This document shows, piece by piece, positions 8,202 to 19,271 of a stretch of 64,000 bases of DNA. Source of the stretch: Gemmatimonadota bacterium (GTDB taxonomy: Bacteria; Latescibacterota; UBA2968; UBA8231); NCBI GenBank assembly GCA_009840005.1, contig VXOR01000009.1:3098-67097 (forward strand), given 5' to 3'. The first letter of the stretch is position 1. Each line of letters begins with the position of its first letter. The position numbers and the translations under genes were made by a program. The notes beneath the pieces are model-generated. The model ran no database searches. It saw only the letters and a list, made by a program, of their open reading frames with translations, and was not told where the DNA came from.

Positions 8202-9484
8202 TATTCTGCGCGTCCGGTGGGCACAATCTGCATCGCGCGCAGGTTCGCCGGCGACAAACAGCTCTCCAGCACTTCGAGAATCTCACCGACCCCGACCTGC
8301 TCGTGGACGGCAAAATAGACGTTGGGTGCAGCCCCGCTCGCCGCGGCCGAGCAAAGCATATCGGCCACGTCCTCGGCTTGCTCCCACGCACGCAGCAGCA
8401 GGCCGTAGGCCTTGCGCTTGGCGCGGCCCAAATCCGCGGCCACAACGCGCTCGTCGAGACTGGACAATGCGGCCCCTATTTCCTCACACAATCGCTCGCT
8501 CTGCTGGGTATATCCGCCCACTGTGCAAAAACAGAACGTCGGCTCAGCATAGACCTCGGCTCCAAAGGCATCGCCGTCGATCAGGCCATCTTCGTAGTGC
8601 GTGGCAAAAAAATCGCTCGCCGGACCCAAGGCAATGTCCAAGGCCAGCTCTAAGGCCAACTCCCGCAAGAGCAAATCGCGACCCGATTGACCTACCTTGT
8701 CGTCGCCGAAAAACAGCAAGGTATAGGGACGACTGACCGGCAGGGCTAAGGCCCCGAGCGGCTGCGGAGTTGGCAGCACCACTGGACGTTCCACTCGGTC
8801 CCATGCGGAGCGCGGCCGGCTGTACTTTAGCAAAGTGGATTCGACGGTCGCGTAAGTGGACTCGACGTCGAAATCCCCGCACAAGTACAGCCCCATGTAT
8901 TCGGGCCGATAAAATACCTCGTGGCAACGAGTTAGCGTATCCTCATCAATCTGCTTGATGCTCTCCCGCGTGCCGGCCATGTCCCAAGCCAAGGGACCAT
9001 TCTGGTACAGCCCTTCAAGCCCGTGCAAAAACCCGATCCACTCCGGGTCGTCGCAGCTTATCTGTAGCTCGTGGTCAATGATTTCTCGCTCCTGGACAAC
9101 GCCAGCCGGCAGGATGTGCAGATCCAAGGCAAGTTCGAAGAGCAAATCTAGGTGGGCGGCAAAGTGCTCAATACACGTCAGAGAAAAGACGGTTGAAGTA
9201 AAACTGGTGCTGGCGTTTACGTCGCCGCCAAGGCGGCTGATTTGTTCGGTGATGTCGCCGTACGGTTTGGCAAAAAGGCGGTGTTCGAGAAAGTGCGCGG
9301 TGCCAGCGGGCGTGGTCTGGACCTCCCCGGAGTTGCGGGCGCGCAAATGCAGATCGACCGAACCGTAGTCTATGTACAGCACGGCCGCTTTTTGCCGACT
9401 GCCCGGCCGCGGCACTGCCCATACATCGAGGCCGCCCAAGCGGCTGCGATACACCCCTTCCCCCAATAGCGAATCCGCGATCAC
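8201..9484 (-). CDS. M16-family zinc peptidase, catalytic member of a pair (YmfH-like)
   Basis: 427 aa. The inverted zinc motif HxxEH is present as GTAHFLEHRLF around residue 65, and the distal Glu region EREIIDHELQ follows. The C-terminal half is the usual non-catalytic M16C-like domain. It lies 4 bp behind a second M16-fold gene without the motif, the arrangement of YmfF/YmfH and AlbE/AlbF pairs, which act as heterodimeric peptide-processing enzymes. Probably cytoplasmic, as no signal peptide is seen. Substrate unknown. Confidence 0.85.
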   Translation of the reverse strand: MIADSLLGEGVYRSRLGGLDVWAVPRPGSRQKAAVLYIDYGSVDLHLRARNSGEVQTTPAGTAHFLEHRLFAKPYGDITEQISRLGGDVNASTSFTSTVFSLTCIEHFAAHLDLLFELALDLHILPAGVVQEREIIDHELQISCDDPEWIGFLHGLEGLYQNGPLAWDMAGTRESIKQIDEDTLTRCHEVFYRPEYMGLYLCGDFDVESTYATVESTLLKYSRPRSAWDRVERPVVLPTPQPLGALALPVSRPYTLLFFGDDKVGQSGRDLLLRELALELALDIALGPASDFFATHYEDGLIDGDAFGAEVYAEPTFCFCTVGGYTQQSERLCEEIGAALSSLDERVVAADLGRAKRKAYGLLLRAWEQAEDVADMLCSAAASGAAPNVYFAVHEQVGVGEILEVLESCLSPANLRAMQIVPTGRAE

Positions 9485-9488
9485 GTTC

Positions 9489-10760
9489 TCACGTTCCGTG
9501 TAGTAAAAAGGCCGTGTCCGCTACAATGCCACCGGCCACCCGGGTTAGATCCTCGACACCGACTTGCTCGATGCGCTGCCATAGCGTTTCCGGGGACTGG
9601 ATGCCCCCTATCAACTCCTCCCGCAATTGATAGCGAAAAAAGCCCTCGCGGTCTTCGGCTAGCCCCAACAGCCGCGCTCGCAACAAGTGACGAGCCGCTT
9701 CGATTTCGCGGCAATCAAAAACCCCGGCGCGCAGCGACTGGATCTCCTGTTCCACCTTATCCCGGACCTCGGAGTATGCGGCGGCCTCAATGCCTGCGGC
9801 CACAAAGAGCAGTCCGCTCAATGCCTCGATATGCGATGCGATGTAGTAGCACAAGCCTTCTTCTTCGCGGAGGTGCTTGAACAGCCGCGATGGACCATCG
9901 CCACCCAGCATTAGGTTCAGGAGTGCCAAAGCCGGATAGTCATCGGTGCCGTCCGCGCCATAAGCAACTTGCGTGCGATAGCCCAACACTACTTTGGCCT
10001 CTCGTACCGCTTGGCATTCAAAAACCTCGCGCCGCGGCCCAGCACGGCGCGGATGCCGCGGCGGGGGCGGGGGCTGATTTGCCGCACGCTCCCAAGTAAA
10101 GAGCGACTCCATCAAGGGCTGAATCTGCTCCAAGCGCAGATCGCCGCTTACAAAGAGGTCTAGGCGGTCGGCCGCGGTCCGCGTGCGGTGGAAAGCCCAC
10201 AGTTCCTCGGCCTGCACGGCGGCAAAGTCCGCGGGGTCGCCCAGCGGCGACAGGCCCATGGGTTCGCCCCGACACATCTCTTCGCTGCATCGCCTTTGTG
10301 CGTAGCCCAGTTTGTCGTTGAAACCATCGGCGATTTGCCGCACGAGGTGGTGCTTTTCTCGCTCTAGATAGTCGCGTTGGAATCCACTGCCATCGCGCAA
10401 GACGTCGCGGAGAAAGGTCAGTCCTCGCGCTAGTATTCCCTTCTCCCCAAGGAAGTTATCGTTTATGACCTCTAGACATAAATGAACGAACTGATGCTCC
10501 CCCAAGCGATCGACTTGCACCGAGTAATGCGCCCCGTACAGGTCGTCGATGAAGCGGTTGAGGCTCTGGATATTGGGCAGCTTGTGCGTACCCCGGGACA
10601 ACAGTTGGCCGCTCAGAGCCACGAGCGAATGTCTCGGCGCACACAGCGGCGTGCTCAGACATACATCCACCCGGACCGTCTTGTATAACCCAATGCTGTG
10701 CAGATGCAAATAGACGCCGTCCGCTAGTTGGACGCGGGTGAGTTCACCGACGGTGTACAT
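9489..10760 (-). CDS. M16-family peptidase-like partner lacking the zinc motif (YmfF-like)
   Basis: 423 aa from the ATG at 10760 (MYTVGELTRVQLADGVYLHL). The frame is open further upstream, but that part lies over the divergent trmJ gene. M16 fold features: LVALSGQLLSRGTHKLPNIQ, LGEHQFVHLCLEV, DRLDLFVSGDLRLEQIQPLM and the conserved C-terminal REAKVVLGYRTQV. No HxxEH is found, so it is probably the substrate-binding half of a heterodimer with the next gene. It is transcribed divergently from trmJ with only 40 bp between the starts. Confidence 0.82.
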   Translation of the reverse strand: MYTVGELTRVQLADGVYLHLHSIGLYKTVRVDVCLSTPLCAPRHSLVALSGQLLSRGTHKLPNIQSLNRFIDDLYGAHYSVQVDRLGEHQFVHLCLEVINDNFLGEKGILARGLTFLRDVLRDGSGFQRDYLEREKHHLVRQIADGFNDKLGYAQRRCSEEMCRGEPMGLSPLGDPADFAAVQAEELWAFHRTRTAADRLDLFVSGDLRLEQIQPLMESLFTWERAANQPPPPPRHPRRAGPRREVFECQAVREAKVVLGYRTQVAYGADGTDDYPALALLNLMLGGDGPSRLFKHLREEEGLCYYIASHIEALSGLLFVAAGIEAAAYSEVRDKVEQEIQSLRAGVFDCREIEAARHLLRARLLGLAEDREGFFRYQLREELIGGIQSPETLWQRIEQVGVEDLTRVAGGIVADTAFLLHGT

Positions 10761-10800
10761 TGGCGCACGGGGTCTTTCTTGGTTTAGTTTGGCGAGCCAC

Positions 10801-11553
10801 ATGAATCCTCTCGACAACATCCGCGTCGTGCTCGTCGAGCCGGCGACGCCCGGCAATATCGGCGCTACGGCCCGCGTGCTCAAAACCACGGGTATAAGCC
10901 AGTTGGCCTTGGTCAATCCCGGAGCGTGGGATACGCCGGAAGCGCGTACCTTTGCCCACGGCGCGGGCGATATTCTCGACGGCAGCCAAATTTTCCCCAG
11001 CCTCGCCGCGGCCGTAGCCGATTGCCACATCGTCGTCGGCACCACCCATCGGCAGGGCCGCTTCCGCACGGTTACTTCCGCGCCCAAGCCCCTGATTGAC
11101 CAACTAGCCTCTCAAGTACATCACCGCCGCATCGCCCTTGTGTTCGGGCGCGAAAGGGACGGCTTGTGGCATGAGGAACTCGCGCTCTGTCACCAAGTGT
11201 TGAGATTCCCCACAGCCGCAGCCTATCCCTCCCTCAACCTCTCCCACGCCGTATTCCTGTTCACCTACGGCCTGTATGCGGCGGTGAGCGAAAAGCCGCC
11301 AGACCCGCCGGTGCAACTGGCTACGGCTGACGAGCGTGAGCGCATGTTCGCGCAGATCCTGCAAGCCCTTGCCGAGATAGAGTTTACCCCGTATAACAAC
11401 AAGCCGGATCACTTCGGCCGAGTGCTGCGCCGCTTCTTTAACAAGGTCGATTTGGAAGTTCGCGATGTGCGGGCGATTCAGACGATATGCGGCCAGATCC
11501 GCAAGTTCAGCCGCCGCTATCGCCGCAGCGCCGGGCGTACTGAGGCCGACTGA
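10801..11553 (+). CDS. trmJ: TrmJ-like tRNA 2'-O-methyltransferase (SPOUT superfamily)
   Basis: 250 aa from the ATG at 10801; an upstream in-frame GTG at 10738 would overlap the divergent M16 gene and is rejected. SPOUT motifs: [20 protein letters not shown] (motif 1), [17 protein letters not shown] (motif 2) and [16 protein letters not shown] (motif 3, knot). TrmJ methylates the ribose of tRNA position 32 using SAM. The C-terminal helices ([20 protein letters not shown]) match the TrmJ extension. Its last 37 bp overlap the end of gmd on the other strand. Confidence 0.88.
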   Translation: MNPLDNIRVVLVEPATPGNIGATARVLKTTGISQLALVNPGAWDTPEARTFAHGAGDILDGSQIFPSLAAAVADCHIVVGTTHRQGRFRTVTSAPKPLIDQLASQVHHRRIALVFGRERDGLWHEELALCHQVLRFPTAAAYPSLNLSHAVFLFTYGLYAAVSEKPPDPPVQLATADERERMFAQILQALAEIEFTPYNNKPDHFGRVLRRFFNKVDLEVRDVRAIQTICGQIRKFSRRYRRSAGRTEAD

Positions 11554-12515
11554 TGGCCCACCTGCTCCAAGTCCCAGTCAACCATCTGCCGGACCATTTC
11601 CTCAAAGCCGACCTCGGGTTCCCAACCTAATTTTTCCCGCGCCTTAGTCGCATCGCCCAACAGGGTATGCACCTCGGCGGGACGCAAAAAGCGCTCATCC
11701 AAGACCACGTATTGCCGCCAGTCCAAGCCAGCGTGGGCAAAGGCGACCTCGCAGAATTCGCCGATGGTTCGGGAGGTGCCCGTGGCGACGACGTAATCGT
11801 CGGGTTCATCCTGCTGAAGCATCATCCACATCGCGCGGACAAAGTCGCCGGCATAGCCCCAATCGCGGCGGGGAGTTAGGTCACCGAGGCGCAACTCTTG
11901 GTCCAGCCCGTGTTTGATGCGGGCCACGCCATGCGTGATTTTGCGGGTGACGAATTCGCGCCCGCGGCGCGGCGACTCGTGATTGAAGAGAATGCCCGTG
12001 CAGGCGAACATGCCGTAGCTTTCGCGGTAGTTGATGGTGGTCCAATGCGCGTACAGCTTGGACACCCCATAGGGCGAACGCGGATAGAATGCCGTTCGCT
12101 CGTTCTGCGGCGTCTCTTGCACCTTGCCGAACAACTCGCTGGTGCTGGCTTGGTAAAAGCGAATGTTCTCGTCGCAGACGCGGATAGCTTCCAAAAGCCG
12201 CGTCACGCCCAAGCCGGTGATCTCGCCGGTCAACATGGGTTGCTCCCAAGAGACCGGTATAAAGGATTGGGCACCTAGGTTATACACTTCCTGCGGCCGC
12301 GCGGCCTGCAGCGCCGAAACCAACGACTTCTGATCTAACAGATCGCCGGAGATTAGTTCTATTTTGTCCTGCAAATGGCCGATCCGCTCGAAATTGACCG
12401 TGCTGCTGCGCCGCACCAGCCCGAAAACCTCATAGTCCTTTTCCAGCAGCAATTCGGCCAAGTACGAACCGTCTTGGCCGGTAATACCAGTGATTAAAGC
12501 GCGCTTCTGGCTCAT
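11517..12515 (-). CDS. gmd: GDP-mannose 4,6-dehydratase
   Basis: 332 aa. It makes GDP-4-keto-6-deoxymannose, precursor of fucose, rhamnose or perosamine in surface polysaccharide. NAD(P)-binding [20 protein letters not shown], the nucleotide-sugar contact [16 protein letters not shown] and the catalytic [10 protein letters not shown] (YxxxK) are all present. The start lies 1 bp after the gcvP stop, so it is the distal gene of a gcvT-gcvP-gmd run, an odd metabolic neighbour. No GDP-fucose synthase follows. The 3' end overlaps convergent trmJ. Confidence 0.95.
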   Translation of the reverse strand: MSQKRALITGITGQDGSYLAELLLEKDYEVFGLVRRSSTVNFERIGHLQDKIELISGDLLDQKSLVSALQAARPQEVYNLGAQSFIPVSWEQPMLTGEITGLGVTRLLEAIRVCDENIRFYQASTSELFGKVQETPQNERTAFYPRSPYGVSKLYAHWTTINYRESYGMFACTGILFNHESPRRGREFVTRKITHGVARIKHGLDQELRLGDLTPRRDWGYAGDFVRAMWMMLQQDEPDDYVVATGTSRTIGEFCEVAFAHAGLDWRQYVVLDERFLRPAEVHTLLGDATKAREKLGWEPEVGFEEMVRQMVDWDLEQVGHQSASVRPALRR

Positions 12516-12516
12516 T

Positions 12517-15369
12517 TCATTCCTCTTGAGAATATGCCTCTACAGGCGGACAGGAACAGATCAGGTTGCGATCGCCCTGCGCGTCGTTCAGGCGTCCGAC
12601 GGCCGGCCAAAATTTGCGCTCCAATAGCCAAGGAGTCGGCAGGGCGGCGACAGTTCTAGAATAGGGCCGATCCCACTCGTCGGCCAGCACGACATCCATT
12701 GGGTGCGGCGCGTGGACGAGCGGGTTGTCGGTGGGGTCCATCTCCCCGGCAGCTACTTGTCGGATTTCTTCGCCAATGGCGATCATGGCTTCGCAAAACC
12801 GGTCCAATTCGGCCTTGGACTCGCTCTCGGTAGGTTCGACCATCAGAGTTCCGACGACCGGGAAGGATACCGTAGGCGCGTGGAACCCGTAGTCCATCAA
12901 GCGTTTAGCCACGTCTTCTACGCCAATACTGTGTTCCCGTGCCCAGCGCAAATCGAGAATGCACTCGTGGGCCACGCGCCCGTTGTGCCCCTTGTATAGC
13001 ACGGGAAAGGAATCCGCGAGGCGGCTGCTTAGATAATTGGCATTGAGGATCGCCACCTGAGTCGCTTCAGTGAGACCCGCGCTGCCCATCAGCCTCAAGT
13101 ACGCCCAAGATATGAGCAGAATCGAGGCGCTGCCCCACGGAGCGGCCGCAATGGGACCAATGGATGCAGCCCCGCCGGTGTGGACGAGGGGATGCGAGGG
13201 CAAAAACTCCACCAAGTGCTCGGCCACGGCAATGGGACCCATCCCAGGACCGCCCCCGCCGTGGGGGATGCAAAAGGTCTTGTGCAAATTCAAGTGGCAC
13301 ACGTCAATGCCGATTTCCCCGGGCCGGCACAATCCCACCAAGGCATTCATATTGGCCCCGTCCATATAGACCTGACCGCCCGCTTGGTGGACGATCGCGC
13401 AGATTTCGCCGATGGCCTCTTCAAATACCCCGTGGGTCGAGGGGTACGTCACCATCAGGGCCGCCAGCCGCTCGCGGTGTGCGTCGGCTTTCGCCCGCAG
13501 GTCCGCCAAGTCGATATTGCCTTCGACGTCACAAGCGACGACGACCACGTCTAAGCCGGCCATAACCGCGCTAGCCGGATTCGTCCCATGAGCCGAGGCC
13601 GGAATGAGGCAGACGCTCCGCAGGGCTTCTCCGCGCGTCTGGTGATATTTGCGTACGATGAGTAGGCCAGCGTATTCGCCCTGCGAACCTGCATTGGGTT
13701 GCAGTGAAACGCCCTTGAGGCCGGTGATTTCGCGCAGCATGTCCTCCATTTCGGTGAAAATCGCCGCGTACCCTTGGGCCTGCTCTACGGGCACAAACGG
13801 ATGCAGCCCAGCGAATTCGGGCCAAGTAATCGCCATCATTTCCGCGGTTGCATTGAGCTTCATGGTACACGAGCCGAGGGGAATCATCGCGTGGACCAAG
13901 GACAGATCCTTGGCTTCGAGTCGGCGCATGTAGCGCATCATTTCGGTCTCGGAATGATGCGATGCAAAGACGGGATGCTCCATGAAGCGCGAGTGGCGGA
14001 CGTGAACAGGCCCCCAAGCAGGCTCTGCATCGACTGCGCTGGGCAACTCGCCGCCTAGCAAGGCGAGGATGGCTTGTAAATCGGCTTTGTCAGTCGTTTC
14101 GTCGAGGGCAATGCCCCAATGCCTGTCCCCCAGATCGCGGAAGTTCATCCCCTTGGCTCGAGCCTGTGCCGACAGCTCGTCTCCCTGCTCCCCTACCTCA
14201 ACGCGCAGTGTGTCAAAGTACTGGTCGTGGACGACTCGGTAACCGGCTTCTTCCAGCCCTTGGGCGAGCGCACGCGCCTGACAGTGTACGCGGTGAGCTA
14301 TGCGCTGCAGCCCGTCCGGCCCGTGATAGACCGCGTACATGCTTGCCACCACAGCCGGCAAGACCTCGGCTGTGCATATGTTGCTCGTAGCCCGTTCTCG
14401 TTTGATGTGCTGTTCGCGAGTTTGCAGGGCCATGCGCAGGGCGGGCCGTCCTCGGACATCCTCTGATACGCCGATGATGCGCCCGGGTACCTGCCGCCGG
14501 AACTCGGATCTCGTCGCCAAAAAGGCGGCGTGCGGACCGCCGTACCCCATCGGCATGCCAAAGCGCTGCGCGCTCCCGATGGCCGCATCGGCCCCAAACT
14601 CCCCCGGAGGCCGCAGTAAACACAGGGCGAGCAAATCGACCGCTGCGCATACCAGTGTCTGATGGGCATGAGCTTGAGCGCAAAAGTCCGCGTAGTCGTA
14701 GAGCGCACCATCTGAAGCGGGGTACTGAATCAGAGCGGCAAACGCCCCAGTCGCAAAATCGTATTCTCGGTGATCGCCTACTACAACCTCCCACCCCCGC
14801 GATTCGGCCCGGACCTTGACCACCGCTATGGTTTGCGGGTGGCAGGCCGACGAGACAAAAACGCGCTGGCTGGCGTTTTTCTTTTGCACTGCCCGTAGCA
14901 TGGCAATGGCTTCGGCCGCGGCCGTGGCTTCATCCAACAAAGAGGCATTGGCCAAGGCAAAACCCGTCAGGTCGCAGACCATGGTTTGGAAGTTGAGCAG
15001 GGCCTCTAGCCGTCCTTGGGCGATTTCGGACTGATAGGGCGTGTACTGGGTGTACCAGCCTGGATTCTCCAAGATGTTGCGCTGGATCACCGGAGGGGTT
15101 ATGCAGTCAGAGTAACCCATGCCGATAAAACTGCGGCAAATGCGATTCTGGCCAGCCAATTCGCGTAACCTACCCATCAACTCGTACTCGCTGATGCCTT
15201 CTCCTAGCGCCAAGGAGCCTTGCATCCGAATCGCCGCCGGCAGGGACTCGGCCATGAGGTCGTCCAAGCTGTCAGCCTCCACGGCCGCGAGCATGGCCGC
15301 TACATCTGCCGCCGTAGGGCCGATATGCCGGCGGACAAAATCATCGCTCGGTCCAAATTCGTCGCCCAT
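12517..15369 (-). CDS. gcvP: Glycine dehydrogenase (decarboxylating), P protein of the glycine cleavage system
   Basis: 950 aa, the fused single-chain form. It is a PLP enzyme that decarboxylates glycine and passes aminomethyl to the H protein. The start is taken at ATG 15369 because GGAGG sits 5 nt upstream; an in-frame GTG at 15384 precedes that site. Seen: [17 protein letters not shown] at the N-terminus, [20 protein letters not shown], and the PLP lysine in [19 protein letters not shown]. gcvT is immediately upstream (45 bp). gcvH is not in this run, although the cycle needs it. Confidence 0.97.
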   Translation of the reverse strand: MGDEFGPSDDFVRRHIGPTAADVAAMLAAVEADSLDDLMAESLPAAIRMQGSLALGEGISEYELMGRLRELAGQNRICRSFIGMGYSDCITPPVIQRNILENPGWYTQYTPYQSEIAQGRLEALLNFQTMVCDLTGFALANASLLDEATAAAEAIAMLRAVQKKNASQRVFVSSACHPQTIAVVKVRAESRGWEVVVGDHREYDFATGAFAALIQYPASDGALYDYADFCAQAHAHQTLVCAAVDLLALCLLRPPGEFGADAAIGSAQRFGMPMGYGGPHAAFLATRSEFRRQVPGRIIGVSEDVRGRPALRMALQTREQHIKRERATSNICTAEVLPAVVASMYAVYHGPDGLQRIAHRVHCQARALAQGLEEAGYRVVHDQYFDTLRVEVGEQGDELSAQARAKGMNFRDLGDRHWGIALDETTDKADLQAILALLGGELPSAVDAEPAWGPVHVRHSRFMEHPVFASHHSETEMMRYMRRLEAKDLSLVHAMIPLGSCTMKLNATAEMMAITWPEFAGLHPFVPVEQAQGYAAIFTEMEDMLREITGLKGVSLQPNAGSQGEYAGLLIVRKYHQTRGEALRSVCLIPASAHGTNPASAVMAGLDVVVVACDVEGNIDLADLRAKADAHRERLAALMVTYPSTHGVFEEAIGEICAIVHQAGGQVYMDGANMNALVGLCRPGEIGIDVCHLNLHKTFCIPHGGGGPGMGPIAVAEHLVEFLPSHPLVHTGGAASIGPIAAAPWGSASILLISWAYLRLMGSAGLTEATQVAILNANYLSSRLADSFPVLYKGHNGRVAHECILDLRWAREHSIGVEDVAKRLMDYGFHAPTVSFPVVGTLMVEPTESESKAELDRFCEAMIAIGEEIRQVAAGEMDPTDNPLVHAPHPMDVVLADEWDRPYSRTVAALPTPWLLERKFWPAVGRLNDAQGDRNLICSCPPVEAYSQEE

Positions 15370-15413
15370 GCAACCTCCGTTCACTGCCGAAAGAAGGCAG
15401 CAGATAAAGCGTC

Positions 15414-16523
15414 TTAGTCCTTTTTACGGGCCGAAGACACAAAGGGCAGCTTGACCACTTCGGCGGGTTGCTGCCTGCCCTTCATTTCGATGTACACTTG
15501 GGTGCCTATTTTTTGCGCACCGCGCTGTAAATAAACGAGCCCGATCCCCTCGCCAAGCACCGGCGAGTGCGTCCCACTCGTCACGATACCCACCTGTTCC
15601 CTGCGTTGGTTGAGAACCGTATAGCCCGACCGCGGAATGCCTCTTTTCAACATGCGGAAGCCGCGCAGGCGGCGATATCCTCCGACCTTATACTGTGCTC
15701 GCAATGCCTCATCTCCCATAAAATGCGCCTCTTTTTCTAAGTCCAAAGTCCAAAACAAACCCGCTTCTAAGGGAGTCGTCTGATCGTTCAATTCGCGGCC
15801 ATAAAGGCAAAACCCCATCTCGAGGCGTAAGGTGTCGCGGGCGCCTAGCCCGCAAGGCTGGGCACCGGCGGCGCGGAGTTTGGCCCACAGCACGGCGACT
15901 TGGTCGGCCGGGCACATGATCTCAAATCCATCTTCTCCGGTGTAGCCATTGCGGCTGAGCAAGACTCGTATCCCGGCGATCTCCATCGCCGCGCAGCGAT
16001 AATACCCTAATGCCGTGCTATCCGGCCCTGCGAGTGATTCGACTAGGGCAGCAGCCTGCGGCCCCTGCACCGCCACCATGCCCAGTTCATCGCTCAAGTC
16101 CTCAATTTGCACACCCGACCGCCCCACTGCGAACGCAGTAAGCCACCGCAAGTCGAAGGCCTTACGATTAGCATTGACCACCAAGAGGTACTCCTGCTGA
16201 GCGAGCCGATACACTACCAGATCGTCTACGCATCCCCCCAGCCTATTGCACAGCGGCGCGTAGAGCATCTGGCCGATAGTCAATCCGCGCACCCGCGCTG
16301 GTAAGAGGCTGTCGAGAAAGGCCAACCCCCGCTCCCCGGAAACGGCGATTCGGCCCATGTGTGAGATGTCGAACAGCCCAACCGCTCGGCGCACCGCCCA
16401 GTGTTCGCTGCGAATCCCCTCGAACTGGACCGGCATTTCCCACCCACCAAAAGGTGCCATGCGCCCGCCTTCGGCCACGGCGACCTCATAGAGCGGGGTC
16501 CGTTGCAAACGCTCATTTGTCAT
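15414..16523 (-). CDS. gcvT: Aminomethyltransferase, T protein of the glycine cleavage system
   Basis: 369 aa, usual length. It transfers the methylene group from aminomethyl-H protein to tetrahydrofolate. N-terminal [20 protein letters not shown] and [12 protein letters not shown], central [37 protein letters not shown], and C-terminal [20 protein letters not shown] are textbook T-protein segments. It overlaps the end of coaE by 11 bp and precedes gcvP by 45 bp. No leader exists in which a glycine riboswitch could sit. Confidence 0.97.
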   Translation of the reverse strand: MTNERLQRTPLYEVAVAEGGRMAPFGGWEMPVQFEGIRSEHWAVRRAVGLFDISHMGRIAVSGERGLAFLDSLLPARVRGLTIGQMLYAPLCNRLGGCVDDLVVYRLAQQEYLLVVNANRKAFDLRWLTAFAVGRSGVQIEDLSDELGMVAVQGPQAAALVESLAGPDSTALGYYRCAAMEIAGIRVLLSRNGYTGEDGFEIMCPADQVAVLWAKLRAAGAQPCGLGARDTLRLEMGFCLYGRELNDQTTPLEAGLFWTLDLEKEAHFMGDEALRAQYKVGGYRRLRGFRMLKRGIPRSGYTVLNQRREQVGIVTSGTHSPVLGEGIGLVYLQRGAQKIGTQVYIEMKGRQQPAEVVKLPFVSSARKKD

Positions 16524-17133
16524 AATTGCCTCTTCCCTGCGCGGCGCTGACTAACTCAGCCCACAGTGTTTTCGCTTGCGCGGCGAGCGCGTCTAAGCCC
16601 TTGTTGTTGTCGATGACAAAGTTGGCGCGAGCCTTTTTTTCTTGCGGATTCATCTGGCGCGCCATCCGCTGCCTGATCTCGCACACCGGCAAGCCGCTGC
16701 GCTGCTGCACCCGCGATACGCATCGTTCCTCCTCAGCATCGACTACCACGATCCGGTCGAAGTTCCCCTCGTTCTCCCACTCGTATATCAGCGGCGCGTC
16801 AAACACCACGACTCCACCAGCGGCCTCTTCCACAGCCTGCGCCAGCCGGCGCTCTATGGCTGCTGACAGTGGCGGTCGCATAATCGCCTCTAGCTGCTGG
16901 CTCACCTCGTCCGACCGCAGGGCGCGCCGTCCCAACTCCCGGCGGTCCAAACGCCCATCTGGCCCGAGCAGATCGCGGCCGAATGCCGCTTGTAGATTCT
17001 CTATCACCGCTGGGATTGTCGCTACTTCGCGGGCCACTTCGTCGGCATCGACCCGCAGTGCGCCCAACTCGGCAAGCATTTGCGCCAGTGCGGACTTGCC
17101 CGCCCCCATGCCACCGGTAATGCCTACGAGCAC
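16513..17133 (-). CDS. coaE: Dephospho-CoA kinase
   Basis: 206 aa. It phosphorylates dephospho-CoA, the last step of CoA synthesis. P-loop VGITGGMGAGKSALAQML, then LRVDADEVAREV and VVFDAPLIYEWENEGNFDRI are family signatures; RMARQMNPQEKKARANFVIDN is the C-terminal motif. It is the first gene of a coaE-gcvT-gcvP-gmd run, and its start lies in the divergent intergenic region facing clpP. Confidence 0.95.
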   Translation of the reverse strand: MLVGITGGMGAGKSALAQMLAELGALRVDADEVAREVATIPAVIENLQAAFGRDLLGPDGRLDRRELGRRALRSDEVSQQLEAIMRPPLSAAIERRLAQAVEEAAGGVVVFDAPLIYEWENEGNFDRIVVVDAEEERCVSRVQQRSGLPVCEIRQRMARQMNPQEKKARANFVIDNNKGLDALAAQAKTLWAELVSAAQGRGNYDK

Positions 17134-17371
17134 GTGTTCCTGTGGCCAGCTAGGCCTAAGCCATAGAACTCAAAAAATTGTAGCACTATGCCCTGCAATG
17201 GATTAAGAACTTTACCTTCGGTGGACAACGACGTGCTGCGAACAAAATAAAATGTACCGCGCCAGCCCAGCGCGGTCAACCGATCTGAGCGGTGTCCCAT
17301 TGACACTATATTGGGCATCGCCTATAGTCCATTAACCAACAATAGGCTCTCTTCTAACCACAGAATAGCAC
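17134..17371. other. Divergent intergenic region between coaE and clpP
   Basis: 238 bp. It contains a perfect 7-bp hairpin, ACCGCGC (17256-17262) / GCGCGGT (17270-17276), with a T-rich flank on the minus strand, and a strong plus-strand promoter at 17300-17328. The hairpin's role is unclear; no gene end faces it. Confidence 0.6.
17300..17328 (+). promoter_or_regulatory. Sigma-70-type promoter of clpP
   Basis: TTGACA (17300-17305), a 17-bp spacer, then TATAGT (17323-17328). The spacing is ideal and the boxes match in 6/6 and 5/6 positions. The clpP start codon follows 44 bp later. Confidence 0.75.
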
Positions 17372-17977
17372 ATGGCCATCGTACCTGTAGTAATCGAACA
17401 GACCGGCCGCGGCGAGCGCGCCTACGACATTTTCTCTCGCCTCCTCAAAGAGCGGATCATCTTTATTAGCACTCCGATCGATGACCACGAAGCCAACCTC
17501 GTCATCGCCCAGTTGCTCTTTCTAACCTCAGAAGATCCCAAGAAAGACATCTCGCTCTACATCAACAGCCCCGGCGGCAGCCTCACGGCCGGCTTGGCCA
17601 TCTACGATACCATGAAGTACGTCCCCTGCGACGTAGCGACGCTCTGCATCGGCCAAGCGTACAGCATGAGCGCGATTCTTCTTGCCGGCGGGACCAAGGG
17701 CAAGCGCCACGCCCTCGCCCATTCTCGACTCATGCTGCACCAACCTTGGGGTGGCGTCCGCGGCCAAGCGGCTGACATCGAAATCCACGCCCGCGAAATC
17801 GTCGAGTGGCGCGACCGGCTCAACCAGATCTTAGTCCAAGATACCGGCCAGCCGCTCGAACGCATCGAACTGGTCACCGAACGCGATTACTTTCTGTCGC
17901 CCGCAGAGGCAATCGACTTCGGCCTAATTGACGGGCTTCTAGCGTCCGAAACAGAGCTAGCCGCCCTCGCCGACTAA
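17372..17977 (+). CDS. clpP: ATP-dependent Clp protease proteolytic subunit
   Basis: 201 aa. It forms the barrel peptidase that degrades proteins unfolded by ClpX or ClpA/C. The catalytic serine is in [14 protein letters not shown] (usually GQAASMA), the histidine in [17 protein letters not shown], and the aspartate in [21 protein letters not shown]-terminal [20 protein letters not shown] is typical. Driven by its own promoter. The gene is not joined to clpX, which lies 1.4 kb away on the opposite strand, converging on it across the EpmA-like gene. Confidence 0.96.
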   Translation: MAIVPVVIEQTGRGERAYDIFSRLLKERIIFISTPIDDHEANLVIAQLLFLTSEDPKKDISLYINSPGGSLTAGLAIYDTMKYVPCDVATLCIGQAYSMSAILLAGGTKGKRHALAHSRLMLHQPWGGVRGQAADIEIHAREIVEWRDRLNQILVQDTGQPLERIELVTERDYFLSPAEAIDFGLIDGLLASETELAALAD

Positions 17978-19257
17978 TACCCCAGCGGAAAGGCAATCAC
18001 CTCGTCTAAGCAAGACGCGCCGGCAACGACCATAACCAGCCGGTCCAATCCCAGGGCTATTCCGCCAGCCGGCGGAATGCCCCGCTCCATAGCTGCGAGA
18101 AATGCCTCGTCGGCTGGTGCGCCCCCCGGTCGCGCGCCCCGTGCAAAGCGCTCGCGCTGCTGAGTTGGGTCGTTTAACTCCGTATAGCCGTTTGACAACT
18201 CCACTCCCCCCAAATACGCTTCCGTCCTCTCGGCTACGGCTGAATCACCTTCTTTTAGTTTGGCCAATGCGGCCAATTGCCGGGGATAATCGAAAAGGTG
18301 GACAGCCCCTAGTTTAGCCAATTCTGGCTCGACTCTCTCCAGCAGAATTTTGTGATATAAGTCCTCCCAACTATCCTCTCGTCTAGCGCTACCATAGCCC
18401 AAGGCACGCGCACGGCGAAAAAGCGATTCCGCATCTGTACAGGCATCCAAATCGACTGCGGCCCAGCGGGCAAAAGCATCGCGGACGCTGAGCCGCTCCC
18501 ACGGCGGCTGCAAGTCGATCTCGCGCCCGGCTCGGACCACGCTTGACCGCCCCAAGACGCTTTTCGCCACATGCGACACCAAATCCTCGACATCGGCCAT
18601 GATCTCTTCGTAACTGGCGTATGCCCGATACCATTCGATTAGGGTAAACTCAGGGTTGTGTTGCGGCCCTAACTCTCCGTTGCGGTACGAGCGGCTAATC
18701 TGGTAAATCTGCTCGAAACCTACCCCTAGCAGCCGCTTCATGTACAGTTCGGGCGAGGGGGCGAGGTAAAACTGCTTTTGCGCCTTGTCGCCATGGTACT
18801 CAGTGGCGAATAGCTGGATGTGTTCCTCTTGCGCCGAGGCGCGGGCTAGTGTGGGCGTCTCCACCGCGAGAAAGCCTGCATCCCTAAAAAAATCGCGGAC
18901 AGCGTCTAATACCGCAGCCCGCACCCGCATATTCGCCCACAGTCCGTTGGCGTGGAACCGAGACCAATCTCCTTGATGCCATACTGCACTGCTGGGGGCT
19001 AATAATCGAACTTGAATAGCGTCTATAATACCTTCTACCACAATACCATACAGCTCAACTATATCACCGGCTTTTATCCCTGCTACCCGCGCTTTCACAA
19101 CGAAATCAATCCCTCCACTCTCGTCTGCGATCCTCCCTCGACCTGCGGCGAAGTGGAGAAGCCGCCCTCGCACGGCTACTTCCCCAGTCGTGGTAGGTGC
19201 TGTGGCCACAGGCCGGTGTCGCCACAGCACTCGCGATGGATAATACCTAGTGTGCAT
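17974..19257 (-). CDS. epmA: EpmA/GenX-like lysyl-tRNA-synthetase paralogue with N-terminal OB-fold
   Basis: 427 aa. The class II aaRS core matches EpmA rather than Lys[22 protein letters not shown] (motif 2 region), [20 protein letters not shown] and [20 protein letters not shown] (motif 3). EpmA attaches beta-lysine to elongation factor P. Unlike classical EpmA (about 325 aa), about 95 N-terminal residues form an OB-like domain ([20 protein letters not shown]), as in LysRS but shorter. Neither efp nor epmB is nearby. A genuine but divergent LysRS is the alternative. It overlaps clpP by 4 bp tail to tail. Confidence 0.7.
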   Translation of the reverse strand: MHTRYYPSRVLWRHRPVATAPTTTGEVAVRGRLLHFAAGRGRIADESGGIDFVVKARVAGIKAGDIVELYGIVVEGIIDAIQVRLLAPSSAVWHQGDWSRFHANGLWANMRVRAAVLDAVRDFFRDAGFLAVETPTLARASAQEEHIQLFATEYHGDKAQKQFYLAPSPELYMKRLLGVGFEQIYQISRSYRNGELGPQHNPEFTLIEWYRAYASYEEIMADVEDLVSHVAKSVLGRSSVVRAGREIDLQPPWERLSVRDAFARWAAVDLDACTDAESLFRRARALGYGSARREDSWEDLYHKILLERVEPELAKLGAVHLFDYPRQLAALAKLKEGDSAVAERTEAYLGGVELSNGYTELNDPTQQRERFARGARPGGAPADEAFLAAMERGIPPAGGIALGLDRLVMVVAGASCLDEVIAFPLGY

Positions 19258-19271
19258 GGCACTTTTCTCAC

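Noticed and set aside
10738..10800. N-terminal extension of TrmJ from a GTG
   Set aside because: It overlaps the divergent M16 gene start and is unlike the family; ATG 10801 gives the correct N-terminus.
10761..11087. 110-residue N-terminal extension of the second M16 protein
   Set aside because: It is the antisense of trmJ; the M16 domain starts at the ATG at 10760.
16500..16560. Glycine riboswitch upstream of gcvT
   Set aside because: gcvT overlaps coaE by 11 bp; no leader is available.
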